Shown here one piece after another: positions 51,587-57,486 of a stretch of 57,486 nucleotides of DNA; positions within the stretch are counted from its first letter, which is position 1, and every line of letters starts with the position of its first letter. The stretch lies in assembly GCA_964367715.1 (NCBI GenBank), contig CAYIYO010000005.1:1-57486 (forward strand), read 5' to 3'. Source of the DNA: CAYIYO01 sp964367715 (GTDB lineage Bacteria > Chlamydiota > Chlamydiia > Chlamydiales > Criblamydiaceae). The position numbers and the translations under genes were made by a program. Below the pieces are notes generated by a model, which made no database searches, was not told the DNA's origin, and was given only the letters and a program-made list of their open reading frames with translations.

Positions 51587-53185
51587 ATGACGGAAGATGA
51601 ATTTCATAAACGCAATACGTTGTCAGGCATTGTTCCCGAAAGCAATGACTTTGTAAGCGCCCATGACTTTCCTTCTTCTATCGGTCCTTATAAAATTGAA
51701 GGCCTCCTAGAAAAAGGGGGGATGAGTATCCTCTATCTCGGCACGCATCCAGACAGCAAAGAACCGACAGCGATCAAAGTCCTCTCCCCTAAATTCACCG
51801 CAAATCCAGAAGTCATCAAACGTTTTACATCCGAAGCAGGCATCATCGCCATGACAGACCATCCCAACATTGTAAAAATGTATGGGCAAGGGCAGTGGGA
51901 AGGTGGTCTCTATATCGCGATGGAATTCATCGAAGGCGCCTCACTACGTCAATACCTGCTGCGGCATCCACTCTCACTCAAGCAGGCGTTGGAAATGATC
52001 ATGGATGTCGCCTACGCGTTATGCCATCTCCATACGCATGGGGTCATCCACCGCGACCTAAAACCTGAAAATATTCTTTTGACAGAAGACAATGTCATTA
52101 AAGTCATCGACTTCGGCATTGCACAGCTGTTAACAGAAGGAAATAAGGATCCCCTACAGCAGCATCGACTGATGGGAACGCCGATCTACATGAGTCCGGA
52201 GCAACAAGAGAATCCAGAAAGCGTTAGCTATGCCTCCGACATCTATTCGTTAGGAATCATCGCCTACGAACTGATCTTAGGAAAACTTTCTCACGGAAGA
52301 ATCCACCTCTCTCTCCTTCCCAAAGGCATGCAAAAAATCATTAGTAAATCCCTGCAACCGAAAATTGCCGATCGCTACCATGACATCGTCGACTTCATCT
52401 CCGACATTTCAATTTACATGCACTCACCCGACTTTCATCGCGACACTCTCCCAAGCGACCAGCTCTCCCGCTTATCTGAAAATGTAAAAGTCGCTCACCA
52501 GGGAATGCTTCCTGCCACGCCCCCTTTGTGGGCACCGATGGAAATCGGTGTGGGCTTTCAGCGCAGCCCGGTCTCTTCCGGTCTCTATTACGATTTTTTT
52601 GCTCTCAACGACGGACGGTATTTGGTCCTCACAATGGAAGCGATGGATAAGGAAATGGAAGGCATTGTCAATGTCGCCATGGCGCGTGGAATGTTACGAA
52701 TGATCGCTTCGCTCGCAGTTAATCCGGACGAGTGGCTGAGCACATTAAATGAGATGTTGATTTTAGACAGCATCAGCAGGCGTTATTTTGTTAACTGGCT
52801 GTGCATCGATCCAAACACGCATACGTTGGACTATCTTGCCTGTGGAAAAAACACACTATGGCAGCTCCTTCCCAATGGCAGTATCATCCCTCACCCTTCT
52901 ACACATCCTTTGCTAGGAGAAGTGGCGAATCCGCCTTTCACTCCTTTAAAGATGGCATGGAACCCCGGCGACTCTCTCTTTCTCTCGGGCATTTTCTCCT
53001 CTTCTCCGACTTCTCCCGACACCACAGAGCTCCTTCATAAAATATTGATCGAACAGCTCAAAAAAGAAGACCATCTTTCACCCCAAATGCAGGTAAATGC
53101 CTTGCTTCGAAAAATTAAAACAGGTGAAAATAAATCGGCACGCTCTTATAATATGTTGTTATTATGCTTAAAGCTAAAGACTTAA
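51587..53185 (+). CDS. pkn5: Ser/Thr protein kinase fused to degenerate SpoIIE/PP2C-like domain (Pkn5 position)
   Basis: This 532-residue protein has an apparently active kinase domain at about 34-280: AIK with Lys64, HRDLKPEN at 155-162, DFG at 175-177 and GTPIYMSPEQ at 197-206. The C-terminal part (about 315-530) follows the RsbU/SpoIIE phosphatase pattern: YYDFFALNDGRYLVL (334-348), MARGMLRMIASLAVNPDEWLSTLNEML, DPNTHTLDYLACGK, GDSLFLSG (461-468). Metal-binding Asp positions are replaced (Leu before YYDFF, Glu-Ala-Met for the D-V-S-G motif, Ser-Gly for T-D-G), so it is probably a pseudophosphatase. It matches Pkn5 in gene position; SctD with FHA domains is a plausible partner. Confidence 0.85.
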   Translation: MTEDEFHKRNTLSGIVPESNDFVSAHDFPSSIGPYKIEGLLEKGGMSILYLGTHPDSKEPTAIKVLSPKFTANPEVIKRFTSEAGIIAMTDHPNIVKMYGQGQWEGGLYIAMEFIEGASLRQYLLRHPLSLKQALEMIMDVAYALCHLHTHGVIHRDLKPENILLTEDNVIKVIDFGIAQLLTEGNKDPLQQHRLMGTPIYMSPEQQENPESVSYASDIYSLGIIAYELILGKLSHGRIHLSLLPKGMQKIISKSLQPKIADRYHDIVDFISDISIYMHSPDFHRDTLPSDQLSRLSENVKVAHQGMLPATPPLWAPMEIGVGFQRSPVSSGLYYDFFALNDGRYLVLTMEAMDKEMEGIVNVAMARGMLRMIASLAVNPDEWLSTLNEMLILDSISRRYFVNWLCIDPNTHTLDYLACGKNTLWQLLPNGSIIPHPSTHPLLGEVANPPFTPLKMAWNPGDSLFLSGIFSSSPTSPDTTELLHKILIEQLKKEDHLSPQMQVNALLRKIKTGENKSARSYNMLLLCLKLKT

Positions 53186-53307
53186 GATGTTTTTTACAAA
53201 AACAAATTCGTACGTTATAGAACATTTTTTTGTAGAAATAAATCAATTAATTTGAAATAACTAAGAACGATTTACTCTATACTTACGCGTAACGAAAGAT
53301 TTAACCT

Positions 53308-56208
53308 ATGACAAAATACGCATCCTTTGCCTCTCTCGCCATTTTGCGTGTTGCCGCAACACTCCCCCTTTTCCTCCAAGGAATGGTACACGCTGCTCCC
53401 TCAAACAACTCTTCCACGCACAGCGCGGTCCTCTATTCCCTTGACGACGACACCGAAGAAGCTGTCCCCTCGACACAACAACCAACTTCAAAAATCCTCG
53501 CTCCAAAGAAAAAAGAGATCGAAATTGACTGGGACGACATCGAAATCAACAACACACCCTCTCTCTTCAACTCGACTCCCATAAAACACAACTACCTCAA
53601 CACTCCTCCAGCAAATAAACCACAACCTCTTCCTCCTGCACCCTCATTTACCACAGCTCCCCCCCCTCCACCACCAAAAAAAACAATCGCAGAAGGTCCA
53701 ATCCCCGCCCCGGCAGCAACAACAATCATCAACCCTGCCTCTTCAACTGCCCCTGCAACAGCACCTGTTCCTGTACCTGTACCTGCACCGACAACAACAA
53801 TCACCCCCCCACAAGTTGCGGCCCCTGCTCCAGGTCCTATTCTAAATGAACAACAAACGATCCTCATCAACTTCAACAATGTCAGCGTCATCGAGTTCAT
53901 TCGTTTCCTAAGCAGAGTATCAAATAAAAACTTTATATTTAATGAAAGCGATCTCCAGTTCAACGTCACCATCATCTCCGATGAACCAACGTCGATAAAA
54001 AATGTCATGACAGCACTGATGCAAGAACTCCGCATCCATCAGCTCTACATGATCGAAGAAGGCGAAAACATCATCATCCACTCAGCCTCAAATGTGCGCG
54101 CTCCGGGTGTTGTCTACGCTCCAAACATTCCTGTCGACGTAAAAAATGCGGATATCGTCACTCAAGTATTCCGTCTCAACACAGCTAACGGCAGCAACGT
54201 CCTTAACGTGTTGACTCCTGTCCTCTCCGACAACGCCATCGTCGACTACTTGCCGGACAACAATAACATCATCGTCACCGACATCGCCTCCAACGTCTAC
54301 AAAGTCGCTGAAATTTTAAAGAGTGTCGACGCACCAATGGGCGGAAACATCATCGGCCAATACGTCGTAAAAAATGCCTATCTCGACATCTTGGTCACCA
54401 ATGCACAACTCATTTTAGATTCGATCGCCCAAGGTCAGACAGTAACGATCGTTCCTCACACTCCTTCTAACAGTATCTTCATCATCGCCTCTCCTTTCAT
54501 CGTCCAACGCGCGATCCCAATCCTCCAACGTCTCGATCGCAATGATGCCACCACCTCCATCTACACGCTAGATGACCTTAAATTCATGGAAGAATCCCAG
54601 ATGGGAAGAAACTTTCAAAACCAGCAACCTGGTGAAGAGGGGGATGGCGATGGAAGCGACTCCTTCGGAGGCCCAGGCGGAAAAGGCATTTGGAAGCTCG
54701 ACGACCAAGGCAACTGGTACTACGATCCCACAGGTAACAAAAATCTCTTCGGAAACAAACAAGCCCATCCGGAAGGCTCATGGAAGGTTGACCCACAAGG
54801 AAACTGGGAATTCGTTCCAGGATCAACTGCCGACGACTCAATGGTACAGCCCAACGGACGCTGGCAGTTTGGATCCGATGGCAAATGGCACTTTCTCCTA
54901 GATCGCGACGAATCGATCTACGCGGGAAAAAGAATCAACGCCTCCAGCATCAACACCTCTCTCCCGATCGGCCACATCGAACGCACAAAATTCTACATCC
55001 ACAAGCTCCAATACCGCAAAGGCGACGAAATCAGCGAAGCAATGACGCGCATCGCAGAAAGCCTACGCGACACACAAGCGGTCAACGCGGACCTGATCGC
55101 CACCATCAACAGTGTCCAATGGCTCGAAGCCTCCAACTCACTGGTCTTCACCGGAACTCCCGAAGCGCTACTAAAAATAAAAGAACTGGTCGAAGAGATG
55201 GACATGCCACTTCGTCAAGTGTTCATCGAAATGCTTATTCTAGAAACAACTGTCGACGACTCCCTCCGCTATGGCGTCAATATGGGAACAAAGTTTGGCG
55301 GCGGCGCCCTCGCCGGCGCACAGGCATTCATCTCCGGAGCCCTCCCCCTTACCGGTCTCCTTCAATCAGGAGGCGTCGTCCAAGCAGCCAACAATCTCAT
55401 CAGTGGTAGCACACCCGACGCCACCAACGTCCTGTCAAGTGGCTACAACATGGGGATCATCGGCCAACGCCTACGCTTTAATAACACCGAATTCTCCACT
55501 GTCGGCGGTCTGGTCCGCGCCGTACACGAAAAATTACACTCAAATATCATCATGAACCCAAAGATCATCACAGAAGATGGCGTCACCGCAGAAATCTTTG
55601 TCGGAATCAACACGCAATTTAAAACGCAATCGGTTGCCAACAACCTAGGAAGCATCCTCACCAACAACTTCGAATACCGCGACGTAGGAACAACGCTAAA
55701 GGTCACTCCTCTTTTAGGACCAACAAATATCGTCACACTCATCATCGAACAAGAGGTCAGCCGCGTCGACCAAACAACAAACCAAGGCGGCGCCGTCATC
55801 ACCGATTCCGGTATCGGACCCACAACAAGCATCAACAAAACAAAAACACGTGTTCACGTCCCGGACGGATACTTCCTTGTCATGAGCGGAATGATCCACG
55901 ACGAACGCCGCCGCAACCGCCGCACCATCCCCTGTCTCGGTGGCGCACCGATCATCGGAGCAGCAGTCTCCGACAAAGACTACACGCTAGCAAAACGTAA
56001 TCTCATGATCTTCATCCGCCCACAACTGATCGACACAGAAGAACAGATCCAAACCTTGACTCGCCACCAACAAGAAATTTTCCGTCTTAAAAAACGCACA
56101 AAATCCATGTGGAAACTTGACGCCGACGAAGCCTTGGATTGGATGAACCTCAAGAGAACCGATCCAAACTCCTACGACGAAAACTGCTCCGAAGACATGC
56201 AATACTAA
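53308..56208 (+). CDS. sctC: T3SS outer-membrane secretin SctC (CdsC)
   Basis: This 966-residue secretin forms the outer-membrane ring. It has a signal peptide (about 1-28, cleavage near VHAA), a Pro/Ala/Thr-rich region (about 95-180), N-domains (about 188-425, starting TILINFNNVSVIEFIRFLSRV), an unusual insertion at about 430-535, a further N-domain, and the secretin barrel from about 640 to 910 (QVFIEMLILETTVDDSLRYGV, VPDGYFLVMSGMIHDERR, PCLGGAPIIGAAV). The insertion has three G-x-W...G-N/K-W units at about 458, 492 and 515. Similar total length to chlamydial CdsC. Confidence 0.94.
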   Translation: MTKYASFASLAILRVAATLPLFLQGMVHAAPSNNSSTHSAVLYSLDDDTEEAVPSTQQPTSKILAPKKKEIEIDWDDIEINNTPSLFNSTPIKHNYLNTPPANKPQPLPPAPSFTTAPPPPPPKKTIAEGPIPAPAATTIINPASSTAPATAPVPVPVPAPTTTITPPQVAAPAPGPILNEQQTILINFNNVSVIEFIRFLSRVSNKNFIFNESDLQFNVTIISDEPTSIKNVMTALMQELRIHQLYMIEEGENIIIHSASNVRAPGVVYAPNIPVDVKNADIVTQVFRLNTANGSNVLNVLTPVLSDNAIVDYLPDNNNIIVTDIASNVYKVAEILKSVDAPMGGNIIGQYVVKNAYLDILVTNAQLILDSIAQGQTVTIVPHTPSNSIFIIASPFIVQRAIPILQRLDRNDATTSIYTLDDLKFMEESQMGRNFQNQQPGEEGDGDGSDSFGGPGGKGIWKLDDQGNWYYDPTGNKNLFGNKQAHPEGSWKVDPQGNWEFVPGSTADDSMVQPNGRWQFGSDGKWHFLLDRDESIYAGKRINASSINTSLPIGHIERTKFYIHKLQYRKGDEISEAMTRIAESLRDTQAVNADLIATINSVQWLEASNSLVFTGTPEALLKIKELVEEMDMPLRQVFIEMLILETTVDDSLRYGVNMGTKFGGGALAGAQAFISGALPLTGLLQSGGVVQAANNLISGSTPDATNVLSSGYNMGIIGQRLRFNNTEFSTVGGLVRAVHEKLHSNIIMNPKIITEDGVTAEIFVGINTQFKTQSVANNLGSILTNNFEYRDVGTTLKVTPLLGPTNIVTLIIEQEVSRVDQTTNQGGAVITDSGIGPTTSINKTKTRVHVPDGYFLVMSGMIHDERRRNRRTIPCLGGAPIIGAAVSDKDYTLAKRNLMIFIRPQLIDTEEQIQTLTRHQQEIFRLKKRTKSMWKLDADEALDWMNLKRTDPNSYDENCSEDMQY

Positions 56209-56239
56209 AAGTGCTTCAATATTAACTCGGCGGATTTCA

Positions 56240-57244
56240 ATGGCGCTTCTCACAAGAAAAAAAATAGTTCGCGTTCGACACGTTTTTTCGAAGATAGGAG
56301 ATCGTATTCTCTCCCTACTCCTATGCTGTGCCCTCTTCACCGGATGCACCACATCAAAACACGCGCTCACCCCTAACATCCGCTACGATGTCACCACCAC
56401 AGACATCGACCGCATCCCCACCGCATTCGAACCTCTTAGTAGAGAAGAACGCGAAACAGAATGGGGAAAAGAACTCTTCATCGGCGAATTCTTCGCGCGG
56501 GAAATGGACCTCTATCGCGCCCTCACCTGTTTCAAACGCGCCCTGATTTTAATTTCTGACGAAGAGATCGAACGGCGCCAACAGATCGAATACGACATCA
56601 TCCAAAGCTACTATTTCGGAGAAAAATACTGGGACGCCATCGCCTTCTTTGAGGCCAGCAGTCTAACACAACCGGCAACAACATTCCCGGCAGTACGCGA
56701 TCTCCTGATCATGATGTACGACAGCTACGAAAAAACCTGCCAATGTGAAAAAGCCGACCGCATCATCTCTCTCATCGACAAAGGAGATGCGGGTCTAGCA
56801 GCAGAAATACAGCTCTACACCTATCTCGCTGCAGGCGACATCCCGACCAGTGCAGCCATCGCTGCACAAACACCAAAAAGCGAACCCGTCAACTCCTTTC
56901 TATGGGAATACCACTCCCAGAAAAAATCTCCTCAAACAGCAGAAACATTGAATGCCGTTTTGCCCGGCGCAGGATACTACTACGTCGGTCAAACGCGCAG
57001 CGCGGTCACCTCGTTTATCATCAATACTCTCTTCATCTGGGCCACCTACAAATTCATTAGCAAAGGATACGTCGCCGCAGGTCTCATCACCGCCAGCCTA
57101 GAAACTGGATGGTACCTCGGAGGCATCAACGGCGCCGGCCTCGCCGCAAACGAATACAACACACACCTCTACAACTCGCTCGGAAAAGGCACCATGATCC
57201 GCAACGACCTCTTTCCCGTCCTGATGTTTAGTACGGCATTTTAA
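56240..57244 (+). CDS. Putative lipoprotein with TPR-like and membrane-hairpin parts
   Basis: This 334-residue protein has an N-terminal signal with lipobox LFTGC (Cys about 36), suggesting lipid attachment at the outer or inner membrane. Residues about 75-235 are TPR-like helical repeats (GEFFAREMDLYRALTCFKRAL, YYFGEKYWDAIAFFEAS). A C-terminal part (about 235-320) carries LNAVLPGAGYYYVGQTRSAVTSFIINTLFIWATYKF and a second hydrophobic segment, resembling small membrane domains with the PGxGxxYxG motif. It is 31 bases after sctC, the place where a secretin pilotin may be expected, but no pilotin family is recognised. Confidence 0.7.
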   Translation: MALLTRKKIVRVRHVFSKIGDRILSLLLCCALFTGCTTSKHALTPNIRYDVTTTDIDRIPTAFEPLSREERETEWGKELFIGEFFAREMDLYRALTCFKRALILISDEEIERRQQIEYDIIQSYYFGEKYWDAIAFFEASSLTQPATTFPAVRDLLIMMYDSYEKTCQCEKADRIISLIDKGDAGLAAEIQLYTYLAAGDIPTSAAIAAQTPKSEPVNSFLWEYHSQKKSPQTAETLNAVLPGAGYYYVGQTRSAVTSFIINTLFIWATYKFISKGYVAAGLITASLETGWYLGGINGAGLAANEYNTHLYNSLGKGTMIRNDLFPVLMFSTAF

Positions 57245-57279
57245 AAAAGAATAGCAAAAAGGGAATTCGAATAATAAAA

Positions 57280-57328
57280 TTATGCCGGTCTTTCAGACCT
57301 CAAATTATTTTATTGCTTCCCTAGGCCT
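57280..57328. repeat. Window-edge repeat, inverted copy of 1-50
   Basis: TTATGCCGGTCTTTCAGACC through AGGCCT matches the reverse complement of the first 50 bases of the window with a few changes. It begins 36 bases after the lipoprotein stop. Confidence 0.7.
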
Positions 57329-57330
57329 CC

Positions 57331-57486
57331 GCTGCGCTCCGACCTAGGCTGTAAGATTGCGGTCTTTCAGACCGCGTAAAAAAACCGTAATCCAATGGGA
57401 ATTAAATTTATTTTGAACGATAAAAATATCTGAACTATAGAGCGGTCTGAAGGACCGCAATCCTACAGCCTAGGTCGAAGCGCAGC
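57331..57486. repeat. Large inverted repeat at the window end
   Basis: Left arm 57331-57375 and right arm 57442-57486 are complementary in 42 of 45 positions, each containing GACCTAGGCTGTA and a smaller palindrome GCGGTC-TTTCA-GACCGC. It is linked to the GGTCTTTCAGACC motif of the adjacent repeat. The 66-base loop is AT-rich without an ORF. The right arm is cut by the window edge. Confidence 0.85.

Noticed and set aside
53186..53307. Promoter for sctC in the 122-base gap
   Set aside because: TTGAAA and TATACT are present but with a 20-base spacing; too weak to list as a feature.
54885..55409. Arg/Pro/His-rich 174-residue frame inside sctC
   Set aside because: Composition is typical of an out-of-frame reading; the secretin frame is continuous with good motifs.

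Overview
The window looks like part of the chromosome of a Chlamydia-like bacterium (phylum Chlamydiota), probably an environmental, amoeba- or animal-associated lineage rather than the genus Chlamydia. The main evidence is a type III secretion (T3SS) block whose gene order (class I chaperone, sctD, sctE, sctF, sctG, CT668-like gene, sctN, sctO, sctP, sctQ, Pkn5-type kinase, sctC) matches the C. trachomatis CT663-CT674 cluster. The pairs nfo/murJ/rpsD, ctcB/ctcC, recO/yidD and tig/clpP/clpX are also typical chlamydial neighbourhoods. Much longer translocators, an FlhG-like ATPase, MAF-type glycosyltransferases and many short palindromic repeats argue against the reduced Chlamydia genomes. Genus cannot be fixed by eye.

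Layout. 1-9000 is core: asnS and nfo (minus), murJ, rpsD (minus), then an operon of a sensor kinase, a sigma54-type response regulator and an FlhG/MinD-like ATPase. 9100-18200 is an accessory minus-strand block: a HicA-like small protein, then a five-gene operon with three paralogous DUF115/MAF glycosyltransferase-like proteins, two of them fused to MORN_2 repeats and the third followed by a separate MORN_2 gene. 18300-29300 is mixed housekeeping: HsdR_N-like nuclease domain, hpf, tRNA-Arg, recO, tRNA-Leu, an RMD1-family membrane protein, yidD, three tRNA-Gly, tig, clpP, clpX, two GNAT-type genes, the second one truncated by a repeat.

29800-57250 is one long plus-strand T3SS region. The first half (29974-41890) encodes secreted/translocator candidates, two very large CopB-like translocators, two SycD/LcrH chaperones, a CopD-like translocator and a class I chaperone, behind a strong sigma70-type promoter. 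The second half encodes the basal body, needle, export ATPase, stalk, ruler, C-ring, a Ser/Thr kinase and the secretin. A well-spaced sigma54 -24/-12 motif lies upstream of sctD, and the window itself encodes a sigma54 activator system, suggesting a regulatory link.

The most unusual non-coding signal is a family of short palindromic elements ending in TATAC...GTATA. Three full copies are each 164 bp; two subfamilies keep the same architecture and loop while their stem arms differ but still pair. Short, half and hybrid copies occur across the window, and several supply the stop codon of the gene they abut. Other notable items are a kinase fused to a degenerate SpoIIE/PP2C-like domain in the T3SS operon, a tryptophan/glycine repeat insertion in the secretin, and the MORN_2-fused MAF proteins.
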